Source: Parabacteroides chinchillae (lineage in GTDB: Bacteria > Bacteroidota > Bacteroidia > Bacteroidales > Tannerellaceae). From it: a stretch of DNA of 64,000 nucleotides. This document shows positions 51,418 through 60,767 of the stretch, in pieces. The DNA is taken from assembly GCF_900108035.1 (NCBI RefSeq), contig NZ_FNVS01000017.1, positions 24,510 through 88,509 on the forward strand. Reading direction: 5' to 3'. The first letter of the stretch is position 1; each line of letters starts with the position of its first letter. A program made the translations under genes and the position numbers. The notes beneath the pieces are model-generated. The model had not been told where the DNA came from. It did not search any database and worked only from the letters and a program-made list of their open reading frames with translations.

Positions 51418-53988
51418 TTATTGTTGTAACCAACGAACATAAGCGAAATCCTGACGATGAGGTAATTCTTTATTTACCGGATAAACCCGGAAGCCTAAGT
51501 TTAGGTTGCCTGCCTCTGTCGGAGTACTTGTAAGAGAGAAGAATAATTTAGAACCTTCTTCTTTCATCAGTTTGAAAGATTCAACAGAAACAAGTTCCAG
51601 TGTATGTTTTTCCGGATCTTCTTTAGTTATTACCATATCAACTCCGAGCATACCTCGTAATTCGTGACGGTCGATAACTAAATTAAATGTGTAATTCTGC
51701 CCAATAACCGGACCGTTTAACAATAAGTCTTGGTCGCAAGTGAATGATTCTACCTGGAAACTATCCCAGTGCTCTGCCACTTCTTCTTTCCATGCTGCAA
51801 TCTCTTTTGCCATTGCGTAATTGTTTTCCTGAAGATGAGCCGAACGTGTAGCCAGTTTACTATAGAAACGGTTTTCATAATCATCTAACATGCGTTTCAT
51901 TGTATAGTCGGGAGCAATCTTTGAGATTGAATTTTTGATATACTGAATCCAGTCTGGAGAATATCCCTTGCTGTTCTTAGCATAATAAGTCGGGATTATT
52001 TCGGTTTCCAGAATATGGTAGATTGTTGCGGCATCTAATTGATCTTGATACTGTTGGTTTTCGTAAGTACGCTTGTCGGTTAATGCCCAACCAGCGCCTT
52101 CGCGATAGCCTTCATACCACCATCCGTCAAGTACGGAAAAGTTAAGAACACCATTCATTTCCGCTTTTTCTCCAGACGTACCGGAAGCTTCCAATGGACG
52201 GGTCGGTGTATTCAGCCATACGTCAACGCCTGAGATTAAACGACGGGCTAAACGCATATCGTAGTTTTCCAGGAAAATAATCTTTCCTAAGAATTCCGGA
52301 CGACGTGAAATTTCTACAATATGTTTAATCAGGCCTTGTCCGCCACCATCAGCCGGGTGAGCTTTTCCTGTGAATACAAACTGGATTGGGTATTGTTCGT
52401 TATTTACAATTTTTGCCAAACGGTCTAAATCAGTAAATAACAAGTGAGCGCGTTTGTATGTAGCAAAACGGCGACCGAAACCGATCATTAGTGCATTCGG
52501 ATTGATTTTTTCAAGGATTGACATTACTTTTGAAGGATCACCTTGGTTTTTCAACCAGTTACCTTTGTATTGTTCTTTGATATAATCAATCAGTTTGTTC
52601 TTTAAAGTCTTGCGTATTTCCCAGATTTCTTCATCAGGAACGTTTTGAATTGCTTCCCAGTATTTCTTGTTAGATTGGTCGCTAAAGAACTTTTTATCGA
52701 ATTTTTCTGCATAGAATTTCTTCATTTCTGTAGCAGCCCAAGTTGGCATGTGAACGCCATTTGTAACATATCCTACATGTAGTTCATCCGGGAAATATCC
52801 TTTCCAAACCGGAGCGAACATTTTTTGAGATACTTTACCATGCAACCAGCTTACACCATTGGCTTCCTGGCATGTATTCAAAGCAAATACACTCATTGAG
52901 AATTTTTCATTTGATCCGGGGTTTTCACGTCCCATATCAATAAATTCTTGCCAACTGATACCAAGTTTGCCTGGGAATTCGCCCATATACCGACCGAATA
53001 GGCCTTCATCAAAATAATCATGACCAGCAGGAACCGGAGTATGAACTGTGTAAAGAGCAGATGCACGGACTACTTCAAGGGCTTGATTGAAGGTCAATCC
53101 ATCCTTTTGAATATAATCTACAAGGCGTTGAGCATTGATAAGTGCTGCATGGCCTTCATTGCAGTGATAGATTTGTTTTTTGATACCAAGTTTGTTTAGC
53201 ATCATGATACCGCCGATACCCAGCAAATATTCTTGCTTCATACGGTTTTCCCAGTCGCCACCATATAACTGATGGGTGATAGAGCGATCCCATTCACTGT
53301 TCTGAGGAATATCTGTATCCATCAAATACAAAGGAATACGTCCTACGCTTACTTTCCAGATATGTGCATAAACTGTTCTTCCCGGGTAAGGAACCTCCAA
53401 TAACATGGGTTCTCCGTTGGATTGCATTACCTGTGTAAGTGGTAATGTATTGAAGTTTTGAGCTTCATAATTTGCAATCTGTTGTCCGTCCATAGACAAA
53501 GATTGTGTAAAATATCCGTAACGGTATAAGAAGCCTACGGCACATAAATCTATATTACAATCGCTGGCTTCTTTCAGATAATCGCCGGCCAGTACACCGA
53601 GACCTCCTGAATATATTTTTAACACATTCGTTAAACCATATTCCATACTGAAATAAGCAACCGATGGTTTTGTTGTATCAGGCTTTACATTTACGTAAGC
53701 TTTGAAATCGGCATACACCTTTTCCATTTCCGCTATAATAGCTTTGTCTGCCAAAATTTCTTCTATACGTTTATATGGAAGTTTTTGTAGCAATAGTACA
53801 GGATTGCCTTCTGTTGTTTGCCAAAGCTTTTCATCTAATTTGCGGAATAGTTTGGCACCTTCATGATTCCATACCCACCAAAGGTTAGTAGCCATTTCGT
53901 AAAGCGGTTCCAACTGCTGAGGAAGCTTTGAATGTGAGTAAACCTCTTTCCAGATCGGACTGTTTGCGTTATTCGCCTTGATTTTCAT
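51418..53988 (-). CDS. glgP: Alpha-glucan (glycogen) phosphorylase
   Basis: 856 residues, GT35. It releases glucose-1-phosphate from glycogen using PLP as cofactor. Markers: [21 protein letters not shown] and [13 protein letters not shown] near the N-terminus, [16 protein letters not shown], and the C-terminal PLP-phosphate region [17 protein letters not shown]. The extra C-terminal 100 residues (from about 740) are beta-rich. It belongs to the short TIGR02094-type branch that lacks part of the allosteric N-terminus. Same direction as, and 104 bases after, the glycogen synthase gene, with its own -7 box at 54057-54064. Confidence 0.94.
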   Translation of the reverse strand: MKIKANNANSPIWKEVYSHSKLPQQLEPLYEMATNLWWVWNHEGAKLFRKLDEKLWQTTEGNPVLLLQKLPYKRIEEILADKAIIAEMEKVYADFKAYVNVKPDTTKPSVAYFSMEYGLTNVLKIYSGGLGVLAGDYLKEASDCNIDLCAVGFLYRYGYFTQSLSMDGQQIANYEAQNFNTLPLTQVMQSNGEPMLLEVPYPGRTVYAHIWKVSVGRIPLYLMDTDIPQNSEWDRSITHQLYGGDWENRMKQEYLLGIGGIMMLNKLGIKKQIYHCNEGHAALINAQRLVDYIQKDGLTFNQALEVVRASALYTVHTPVPAGHDYFDEGLFGRYMGEFPGKLGISWQEFIDMGRENPGSNEKFSMSVFALNTCQEANGVSWLHGKVSQKMFAPVWKGYFPDELHVGYVTNGVHMPTWAATEMKKFYAEKFDKKFFSDQSNKKYWEAIQNVPDEEIWEIRKTLKNKLIDYIKEQYKGNWLKNQGDPSKVMSILEKINPNALMIGFGRRFATYKRAHLLFTDLDRLAKIVNNEQYPIQFVFTGKAHPADGGGQGLIKHIVEISRRPEFLGKIIFLENYDMRLARRLISGVDVWLNTPTRPLEASGTSGEKAEMNGVLNFSVLDGWWYEGYREGAGWALTDKRTYENQQYQDQLDAATIYHILETEIIPTYYAKNSKGYSPDWIQYIKNSISKIAPDYTMKRMLDDYENRFYSKLATRSAHLQENNYAMAKEIAAWKEEVAEHWDSFQVESFTCDQDLLLNGPVIGQNYTFNLVIDRHELRGMLGVDMVITKEDPEKHTLELVSVESFKLMKEEGSKLFFSLTSTPTEAGNLNLGFRVYPVNKELPHRQDFAYVRWLQQ

Positions 53989-54056
53989 TATCGTGAAGTT
54001 TAATAAGTTTCTTTTTATGAATAAATGATAATCTTTCTTCTTTTTGTAAAACTGTG

Positions 54057-54064
54057 CAAAGATA
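54057..54064 (-). promoter_or_regulatory. -7 box for glgP
   Basis: TATCTTTG on the minus strand, exact match, 69 bases before the glgP ATG. Confidence 0.5.
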
Positions 54065-54092
54065 GGATTATCTTCTTAATTATGAGTTATGT

Positions 54093-55751
54093 TTAGTTGT
54101 TTCTTTTCTGGGCTTGCTCTAATGCTATGCCGAAAGCTGTTTTATAATAAGTAATAAATTTGCTCCATTCGGCTTTGCTGGCAATGTCAAAACAATGTTG
54201 TTTGATGGTTTCAGTTTCTTTTTTGTCTTTCTGTGCGTAAGACAATATATAATTTGCAATAGTATCGGCAACTTCGAAATAATTGAAGTCTGTACGATTA
54301 ACAACGGCAACGCCTTCGTTAATATCATTTCCCGATACTGTTTTTGCAGCCCATAATCCGAAACCTGCCAGGTTTGTTGTAATTGTAGGAATGCCAAACG
54401 CTATACTTTCCAATGGGGTGTAGCCCCAAGGTTCGTAATATGAAGGGTAAACGGTGACATCCATGCCAATGAGCAAATCGTAATAAGCTTTATTGAATAT
54501 ACCGTCGGATCCGTCCTGATAACAAGGTACGAAGATAATTTTCATCTTGTCGGATGCCTTATTCGTAAAGCCTGCATGTGTAATATAGTTTAATACCTTA
54601 TCTTCCCGCATTTGGTGTAGCCAGTGTGTAATAAAAGGTACTTGTAGAGGTGAAGTCGTTTTAATATCTTTTTCTATAACTTCTTTCAAATCTGCACGGG
54701 CATCACGAACCCATGCCGGAACCATAATGAATGCTATTGCTTCGCGTTGCAAACGACCGGATGTACGTACGCGGTTCATCGCTTCGATAAATACATCGAT
54801 ACCTTTGTTTCGATATTCATAACGTCCGCTGGTAGAAATTAATAAAGCATCCGAAGATATAGGGCTGCCCAAAAGTTTCTCTGCTACATTAATTAATGTG
54901 CGACGTGCGATAGCTCGTTTTTCTGTGTATACTTTTCCTTCCGGAACAAAGTTGCGTTCAAAGCCGTTGGAAGTAACAATATTCGGTGCCTTGTCTAATA
55001 ATTGCTTACATTCATGGGCAGTAATATCACTAACCGTAGTAAAACAATCTACATAGTGAGCCGCTTGTTTTTCCAGTGAATGTTTGGCTTCCATATTCAA
55101 CTCTCTGGCCATCTGATCTCCGTTATAACCATCCATATAGGCATACAAAGCTTTGTTATTGCCTGCAATGGAACGACCGATAGATGTGGCATGTGTTGTG
55201 AATAATGTGGCAATGGCCGGAAGTTGTTTTTGGATATAAAGTGCCCCCATTCCCAACATCCATTCATTGAATAAGGCGGCTACTTTCTTGTTTTCCAACT
55301 TATAAAAGTGATAAAAGCTTTCTATTACTTTGCCAACAGCAAGAGCGAAAATGCAAGATTCGTCGTAGTCTCCGTAAGCATGCATCGAATCAACCTTGAA
55401 ATGTTCCCACATAGAAAAATAGAAAGCATCACGCTCTTTGAAAAAAGGTTTGAAGTCGACTAAGACTACAGGAGGCGTTCCAGGAACATTCCATCGGCCG
55501 ACCTTGATATTTAGTTTCTCTTGGGATAATGCATGTTGTTTCCAATCGGCAAACAAGACTGTATCTTCGATAAAGTCAGGAGTTTTTGTGTCTGTCCATA
55601 CATCCGGGCCAATGAAAACTATTTTGTCATTAAAGATTTGTTGTAATGTATGCGCTTTCGTTGAAAGGACAGTGTAAATTCCTCCTACTTTATTACAAAC
55701 TTCCCAGCTACTTTCAAACAGGTACTCTGGCGTCGTTATGTTATTGCTCAT
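54093..55751 (-). CDS. Glycogen synthase, GT3 (eukaryote-type)
   Basis: 552 residues. The motifs match the fungal/animal glycogen synthase family rather than bacterial GlgA: SWEVCNKVGGIYTVLSTKA near the N-terminus, TVSDITAHECKQLL, STSGRYEYRNKGIDVFIEAM, and YPSYYEPWGYTPLESIAFGI with the E-x7-E type catalytic pair. The donor is therefore probably UDP-glucose, not ADP-glucose. The regulatory N- and C-terminal extensions of the eukaryotic enzymes are missing. Upstream of glgP on the same strand, so synthesis and breakdown genes are paired; promoter box at 55788-55795. Confidence 0.92.
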   Translation of the reverse strand: MSNNITTPEYLFESSWEVCNKVGGIYTVLSTKAHTLQQIFNDKIVFIGPDVWTDTKTPDFIEDTVLFADWKQHALSQEKLNIKVGRWNVPGTPPVVLVDFKPFFKERDAFYFSMWEHFKVDSMHAYGDYDESCIFALAVGKVIESFYHFYKLENKKVAALFNEWMLGMGALYIQKQLPAIATLFTTHATSIGRSIAGNNKALYAYMDGYNGDQMARELNMEAKHSLEKQAAHYVDCFTTVSDITAHECKQLLDKAPNIVTSNGFERNFVPEGKVYTEKRAIARRTLINVAEKLLGSPISSDALLISTSGRYEYRNKGIDVFIEAMNRVRTSGRLQREAIAFIMVPAWVRDARADLKEVIEKDIKTTSPLQVPFITHWLHQMREDKVLNYITHAGFTNKASDKMKIIFVPCYQDGSDGIFNKAYYDLLIGMDVTVYPSYYEPWGYTPLESIAFGIPTITTNLAGFGLWAAKTVSGNDINEGVAVVNRTDFNYFEVADTIANYILSYAQKDKKETETIKQHCFDIASKAEWSKFITYYKTAFGIALEQAQKRNN

Positions 55752-55787
55752 ATATGATATTGTTTATAATCAGTAATTTCACGCTTG

Positions 55788-55795
55788 CAAAGATA
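55788..55795 (-). promoter_or_regulatory. -7 box for glycogen synthase gene
   Basis: TATCTTTG on the minus strand, exact match, 37 bases before the ATG at 55751. Confidence 0.6.
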
Positions 55796-55848
55796 GTCTA
55801 TTTTATGTTTTTTCTTCACTATTCAAAGGTATTTAATAACAATATTCC

Positions 55849-55856
55849 TAACTTTG
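55849..55856 (+). promoter_or_regulatory. -7 box of the four-gene operon 55881-58751
   Basis: TAACTTTG, exact match, 25 bases before the ATG at 55881. Confidence 0.6.
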
Positions 55857-55880
55857 TGGAAGTTTAAATACAAATGAAGT

Positions 55881-56171
55881 ATGGCTAAAAGAAGAATTTT
55901 AAAGAAAGACATCAGCTATGTGGCTGGTGATTTATTTACAGAAGCACTAGTATGCAAGTTGTATATTCCCGGCGTAAATCAAGAAAAAGCCGATGTTGTG
56001 ATGGCTCGAATCTTGGATATGCAAGATGAATATGTACGTCGTGCCAATCGTCCTGATGCGAAGGAAAATAAGGCATTAGTAAAAGAATATTATCGCAAGC
56101 TCAGAGCTGACTTGCAGTCGGAGGTAAATGCCATTGCTACCGAAATTGGCTCTCTGAGCAAAGAAAAGTAA
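55881..56171 (+). CDS. Conserved small helical protein
   Basis: 96 residues, no signal or membrane helix. It starts MAKRRILKKDISYVAGDLFT and is predicted mostly alpha-helical, with a charged central stretch (DEYVRRANRPDAKENKALVK). I do not recognise a named family; it looks like a conserved Bacteroidales protein of unknown function. First gene of an operon with an acyltransferase, a nitrilase-family amidase and an AmpG-like permease, all spaced by 0-3 bases. Confidence 0.8.
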   Translation: MAKRRILKKDISYVAGDLFTEALVCKLYIPGVNQEKADVVMARILDMQDEYVRRANRPDAKENKALVKEYYRKLRADLQSEVNAIATEIGSLSKEK

Positions 56172-56173
56172 GC

Positions 56174-56722
56174 ATGAAGAAAGAAATTTGTAAAGCAATA
56201 CTCCGGTTAGCAGGATGGAAACTTGGCCCGGTTGATGGTGTTGAATTGCCGAAATGCATAATATGTGTTGCGCCTCATACCAGCAACTGGGATTTTATCG
56301 TAGGAAAGTTATTTTATACATCAATTGGGTGTAATGCAGGCTTCCTTATAAAGAAGGAATGGTTCTTTTTTCCTTTTAACCTGTTGTTTAATTGGTTGGG
56401 TGGAGTTCCGGTTGATCGCGAAAAACGAACATCTGTTACAGAACAGATGGTGGAAATATTTAATACGCGTGATAAATTCCAGTTGGCAATTACTCCCGAA
56501 GGTACGCGCAAGCGGGCAAAAGAATGGAAAAAGGGTTTCTATTATATTGCTTTCAAAGCAAATGTGCCGATAGTGATGGCTTACTTTGATTATGGAAAGA
56601 AAGAAGTCGGAACAAAAGGTGTATTTTATCCTACGGGAGATGTTGATAAGGATATACACGAAATACGTATGCATTATCGTGGAATTACGGCTTGTCATCC
56701 GGAGAATTTTGTTGAAATTTAA
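56174..56722 (+). CDS. PlsC-like lysophospholipid acyltransferase
   Basis: 182 residues. Family motifs: VAPHTSNWDFIVGKL (H-x4-D catalytic pair), GGVPVDREKRTSVTEQM, TPEGTRKRAKEWKKGFYYIA (E-G-T-R, glycerol-phosphate binding), VPIVMAYFDYGKKEVG. Shorter than PlsC (about 240) and without a clear membrane helix; similar short proteins are common in Bacteroidota and act on unknown lipids. Its stop overlaps the start of the next gene (TAATG). Confidence 0.85.
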   Translation: MKKEICKAILRLAGWKLGPVDGVELPKCIICVAPHTSNWDFIVGKLFYTSIGCNAGFLIKKEWFFFPFNLLFNWLGGVPVDREKRTSVTEQMVEIFNTRDKFQLAITPEGTRKRAKEWKKGFYYIAFKANVPIVMAYFDYGKKEVGTKGVFYPTGDVDKDIHEIRMHYRGITACHPENFVEI

Positions 56723-57513
56723 TGTGCAATAATATGGCCGACAATTTGCGTATCAGTATGGTTCAGTCTCATATAATATGGGAAGACCGGAATGAAAATT
56801 TGGAATATTATGGAGAGTTGCTTCGCCGTGTAAGCGGTAAAACGGATATAGCCGTTCTGCCGGAAACATTTACTACCGGCTTTTCTATGGAAGTAGAGAA
56901 GCAGGCAGATACAATGGATGGCGAAACAATACGTTCTGTAAAAAAATGGTCTCATAAGTATGGTATAGCTATTGTCGGCAGTTTTATAGTAAAGGAAAAC
57001 GGTAAATATTATAATCGTGCATTCTTTATTACGCCTGATGGCGAAGAATATTACTATGACAAGCGTCATTTATTCCGCATGGCCGGTGAAGATAAACATT
57101 TTTCTGCCGGTGATGAGTGTGTAATTGTTCGTTACAAAGATTGGAATATTCGTTTGCTGGTATGCTATGACCTCCGTTTTCCGGTTTGGAGCCGGAACGT
57201 AAATAATGAATATGATCTCCTTATTTATGTGGCGAACTGGCCTGAGCCGCGCAAGAAAGTATGGAAAGTGCTGCTTCAGGCACGTGCCATAGAGAATATG
57301 TGTTATGTATGTGGCGTGAATCGTGTGGGTGTAGATGGAAAAGGATTCTCTTACCGTGGAGATTCGATGGTGTTTGATCCCAGGGGTAAAAAGATGGCCG
57401 ATGCCGGTAAGCGGGAAGAGATAATGCGTACATGTACGCTCCTGAAAAACGAACTAAATGACTTTCGTGCTAAATTTCCGGCATGGAAGGATGCAGACAT
57501 CTTTCAGTTATGA
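56722..57513 (+). CDS. Nitrilase-superfamily amidohydrolase (omega-amidase/YafV-like)
   Basis: 263 residues. The Glu-Lys-Cys triad is visible: AVLPETFTTGFSM (Glu), YYYDKRHLFRMAGED (Lys) and LLVCYDLRFPVWSRN (Cys). The sequence is closest to omega-amidase/YafV, which hydrolyse 2-oxoglutaramate or related amides and act in metabolite repair. The first ATG (56722) overlaps the previous stop; a Met four codons later is an alternative. The next gene overlaps by 4 bases. Confidence 0.9.
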   Translation: MCNNMADNLRISMVQSHIIWEDRNENLEYYGELLRRVSGKTDIAVLPETFTTGFSMEVEKQADTMDGETIRSVKKWSHKYGIAIVGSFIVKENGKYYNRAFFITPDGEEYYYDKRHLFRMAGEDKHFSAGDECVIVRYKDWNIRLLVCYDLRFPVWSRNVNNEYDLLIYVANWPEPRKKVWKVLLQARAIENMCYVCGVNRVGVDGKGFSYRGDSMVFDPRGKKMADAGKREEIMRTCTLLKNELNDFRAKFPAWKDADIFQL

Positions 57514-58751
57514 AAAATCCCTGGAGTTGGATTCCCTCATTGTACTTTGCGGAAGGTTTACCTTATGTGGCCGTAATGACGCTCTCTGTCATTATGTACA
57601 AGCGGCTCGATATATCTAATACGGATATAGCTTTATTCACTAGTTGGCTTTACTTTCCGTGGGTTATCAAACCGTTGTGGAGTCCGTTTGTGGATTTGAT
57701 CAAGACGAAGCGTTGGTGGATTTACGCCATGCAACTGTTTATCGGAGCCGGCATGGCAGGCGTTGCATTTGTCCTTCCCGGCGATTTCTTCTTCCGGGCT
57801 ACGTTGGCATTCTTCTGGTTGATGGCTTTCAGTTCGGCTACACACGACATTGCCGCCGACGGCTTTTATATGCTGGGACTGACGCAGGATCAACAAGCAT
57901 TCTTCATCGGCATACGTAATACCTTCTATCGGGTGGCCATGATTACCGGGCAAGGTCTGCTGGTTATGCTAGCCGGTTTTCTGGAAAAGTCTACCGGACG
58001 TATTCCTTTCTCCTGGAGCATTATCTTCTTTATTATAGCAGGTCTGTTTGTTGGACTGTCTTTATGGCATCGATCTGTATTGCCTCGCCCGGCCGAAGAT
58101 GCTCCGCGTCCTCAGGTTACGCCGTCTGTCATCATGGTTGAGTTTATGAAGACATTTGCCAGTTTTTTTCGTAAGAAAGGTATTATTCCGGCAATACTCT
58201 TTATGCTTACTTATCGTTTGGGTGAATCGCAACTGGTGAAACTGGCTTCTCCCTTTTTGCTGGATAGTCGCGAGACTGGCGGATTGGCGCTGTCTACGGC
58301 ACAGGTAGGTTTTGCTTATGGCACGGTTGGTGTAGTGTCTTTGTTGCTGGGAGGCATTTTGGGCGGACTGGCTATTGCGCGGAAAGGATTGAAGCAGTGG
58401 CTTTGGCCTATGGCTTTGGCTATTTCATTGCCAAATCTGGTTTATTTATACATGGCGTATGCTATGCCGGATAATATATTCATTATCAACGCCTGTGTCG
58501 CTGTCGAGCAGTTTGGCTATGGTTTCGGTTTTACTGCTTATACCATGTATCTGATGTTGTTTGCCGAAGGCGAATATAAAACTTCACATTATGCCATCAG
58601 TACCGGATTTATGGCTCTAGGCATGATGTTGCCAGGTATGGCTTCCGGTTGGATTCAGGAGCAGATTGGCTACCAGTATTTCTTCGTCTGGGTAATGATT
58701 TGCTGTATTCCGGCTTTCCTGGTTCTTCCTTTCCTGAAGTTTAAACGCTGA
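57510..58751 (+). CDS. AmpG-like MFS permease
   Basis: 413 residues from ATG 57510, which overlaps the stop of the amidase gene as ATGA; a longer start at 57483 would bury more of that gene. Twelve helices; the AmpG hallmark SLYFAEGLPYVAVMTLSVIM and YKRLDISNTDIALFTSWLYF at the N-terminus, FSSATHDIAADGFYMLGLT in the middle. AmpG imports anhydro-muropeptides for cell-wall recycling; some relatives carry other substrates. Last gene of the operon. Confidence 0.88.
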   Translation: MKNPWSWIPSLYFAEGLPYVAVMTLSVIMYKRLDISNTDIALFTSWLYFPWVIKPLWSPFVDLIKTKRWWIYAMQLFIGAGMAGVAFVLPGDFFFRATLAFFWLMAFSSATHDIAADGFYMLGLTQDQQAFFIGIRNTFYRVAMITGQGLLVMLAGFLEKSTGRIPFSWSIIFFIIAGLFVGLSLWHRSVLPRPAEDAPRPQVTPSVIMVEFMKTFASFFRKKGIIPAILFMLTYRLGESQLVKLASPFLLDSRETGGLALSTAQVGFAYGTVGVVSLLLGGILGGLAIARKGLKQWLWPMALAISLPNLVYLYMAYAMPDNIFIINACVAVEQFGYGFGFTAYTMYLMLFAEGEYKTSHYAISTGFMALGMMLPGMASGWIQEQIGYQYFFVWVMICCIPAFLVLPFLKFKR

Positions 58752-58757
58752 TTCTTT

Positions 58758-60377
58758 TTAAAAGGTTTCTTCTTTCTCCACGCAGATCGTTTCTCCTGTA
58801 ACAGGATGGCGGAATGTTATGGCAACGGCGTCCAGATAAAGCCGTTCAGCTTTTTTTCCATATAATTCATCTCCGATTATAGGTGCATTCAGCCCTGATG
58901 TATGAGCTGCATGAACGCGTAATTGGTGCGTTCGTCCAGTGTACGGATAGAATGCAATTCGGGTTATGCCATCCTTATATCCTAGAACCTGATATTCCGT
59001 AACAGACCGTTTTCCGTATTTATCGCTCACCATTTGTCTGGGTCTGTCCTCCGGATCAAGGCAAAGAGGTAGGTCAATTATGCCCTGAAATAAAGAAACC
59101 TTTCCCTCTAATAAAGCGATGTAGCGTTTCCTAATTGTCCGGTTACTAAACTGGATTTGCAGATTCTGATATACTTCCATTGTTTTGGCTACTATCAATA
59201 GCCCGGAAGTAGCCATGTCGAGCCGGTGTGCCACCAAAGGGCCGGTTGCTTCCGGATATCGTTTCTGCATCTCACTGTAGACCGAGTTCAGATGCAGCTT
59301 ACCCGGAACAGAAGGCATTCCGGCTGGCTTATCCACTACCGCCAACCATTCGTCTTCCCACAAGATACGGAGTTCTGTTTCCTTTGGGAGCTCTTCTGCC
59401 AATGGATTCGGATCTACCTCTAATCCCTGAAGCATGTGGTTGAGAATTGGCTCGCATTTCCCTTTGCAGGCCGGATAATAATAGCCATGCCGCCGTATTT
59501 CCGCTTTGGGCGATTGTCCCCACCAGAATTCGGCCATCGCTATGGGATGCAGTTTCTTCAGATAAGCATATTGCAAAAGACGGGGAGCGGCACATTCACC
59601 AGCACCGGCAGGAGGCAGTTGATGTTTAGCCTGCTCAAAGATTGCTAACAGGTTCTTGCTTTCACCACGTGCGTTTAGCATCCTGAATTGTTCGAAAAGT
59701 TTTTGTTGCAAAGCGGCGGAGCGTTCCTTCCGTTCTGCCTTTAGCCGGTTTATCTCTTGTTCAAATGTTTCTACATTTGCTTGCAAAGAACTGATCCGCT
59801 CTTTCCAGTGATTTTTCAACCGTTTAAACTCCGCCTTTTCATATTGGCTTTCACGTATCATAGCAGCTTGCTCTACCGCATCCGGATGATTCATACGGCA
59901 TGCATCCCGCTTTTTTTTTGCATTGGTTAACTGTGCTTTTGCAACTTTTAAAGACAATTCAGCTTCCTTTGTTTGTTGCCTCAGATGTTGTTTGCATGCC
60001 TGGTATTCTTTACTTCCTGCAATTGCTTCGATTTGCTTGTTTATAGATGATATCCGGTCTTCTTCCGGTTTGAAGAATCCCTCCGGTTCCAACAAATCAT
60101 AAATAGGAGGAACGAAGTAGGGATGTAGGTTCTTTCCGGCCAACGTACCCGAGAAAGCTGCCAGAAAGCCCAGTTTTCCCATATGGTTCTTTGTGATCAA
60201 TACACCAAACATCTTCCCTTGTTCCAGTTCCTCTCTCCATTCTTCTTGTTTTTCCAGATAAGCTTGCACTTCTTGGGCGGCCTGTACACATAACGGATGA
60301 GGTATATAATGGAAAGGATAGGTAAACCGTTGAGGCAGGGCAGGGGACGAATCCTGTATATGAAGTAAATGAAACAT
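58758..60377 (-). CDS. RluA-family pseudouridine synthase with long N-terminal extension
   Basis: 539 residues from ATG 60377, which lies just after the stop of the upstream Fpg-like relic; a longer frame runs back into that gene and is rejected. The C-terminal 210 residues are the RluA domain: VVDKPAGMPSVPG, the catalytic Asp in VAHRLDMATSGLLIVAK, RKRYIALLEG, and FYPYTGRTHQLRVHAAH. The N-terminal 320 residues are not found in E. coli RluA/C/D: a globular start (FTYPFHYIPHPLCVQAAQEV) and a long coiled coil (about 120-260). It should modify uridines in rRNA or tRNA; the extension may choose the target. Confidence 0.9.
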   Translation of the reverse strand: MFHLLHIQDSSPALPQRFTYPFHYIPHPLCVQAAQEVQAYLEKQEEWREELEQGKMFGVLITKNHMGKLGFLAAFSGTLAGKNLHPYFVPPIYDLLEPEGFFKPEEDRISSINKQIEAIAGSKEYQACKQHLRQQTKEAELSLKVAKAQLTNAKKKRDACRMNHPDAVEQAAMIRESQYEKAEFKRLKNHWKERISSLQANVETFEQEINRLKAERKERSAALQQKLFEQFRMLNARGESKNLLAIFEQAKHQLPPAGAGECAAPRLLQYAYLKKLHPIAMAEFWWGQSPKAEIRRHGYYYPACKGKCEPILNHMLQGLEVDPNPLAEELPKETELRILWEDEWLAVVDKPAGMPSVPGKLHLNSVYSEMQKRYPEATGPLVAHRLDMATSGLLIVAKTMEVYQNLQIQFSNRTIRKRYIALLEGKVSLFQGIIDLPLCLDPEDRPRQMVSDKYGKRSVTEYQVLGYKDGITRIAFYPYTGRTHQLRVHAAHTSGLNAPIIGDELYGKKAERLYLDAVAITFRHPVTGETICVEKEETF

Positions 60378-60388
60378 GCCGCGCGGTT

Positions 60389-60700
60389 TTATAGTTTTTG
60401 GCATTCGGGACAATAGTAAACCGATCCTCCCATATAGGCTTCTTTCACAATGCCGTAGCCACAGAGCGGACAAGGCAAATCGTATGTGTTTTTCGACAAT
60501 ATCGACTTGTAGCCGCCCAGCATCTGGTATTTCTTTGGAATAGTTGTTTTGCTCTCGTTATAGCGCATATTTATACCGTCGAAAATACTTAGGAATATCT
60601 TATTGTCGAACTTGATGTCTACAAATATCCCTTTCCCTTCTGTCGAATCAATGCGTTTGCCTGCAAATAATTTGCTGTATGCTTCGGGTAATTCTATCAT
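60389..60700 (-). pseudogene. Internally deleted Fpg/Nei-family DNA glycosylase
   Basis: 103-residue open frame. It begins MIELPEAY like the N-terminus of Bacteroidota Fpg/Nei proteins and ends with the family's zinc finger: CPLCGYGIVKEAYMGGSVYY then CPEC (C-x2-C-x16-C-x2-C). Full-length members have about 260-270 residues; most of the N-terminal beta-sandwich and the helix-two-turn-helix domain is missing, yet the frame is intact. Either an in-frame deletion relic or a mini-protein keeping the zinc finger. It cannot be a normal glycosylase. Directly upstream of the pseudouridine synthase gene. Confidence 0.7.
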
Positions 60701-60767
60701 ATTCTGTTAGCCTGGTTTATAATGTTATTCTAATGACGTGTGTAATTCAGTTAATATGCGTACCATG

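Noticed and set aside
59226..59648. Several overlapping open frames opposite the pseudouridine synthase gene.
   Set aside because: Shadows of a G+C-richer coding region; none has a family match or start context.
60378..60473. Longer N-terminus for the pseudouridine synthase.
   Set aside because: It would overlap the end of the upstream Fpg-like frame; the ATG at 60377 lies 11 bases after that stop.
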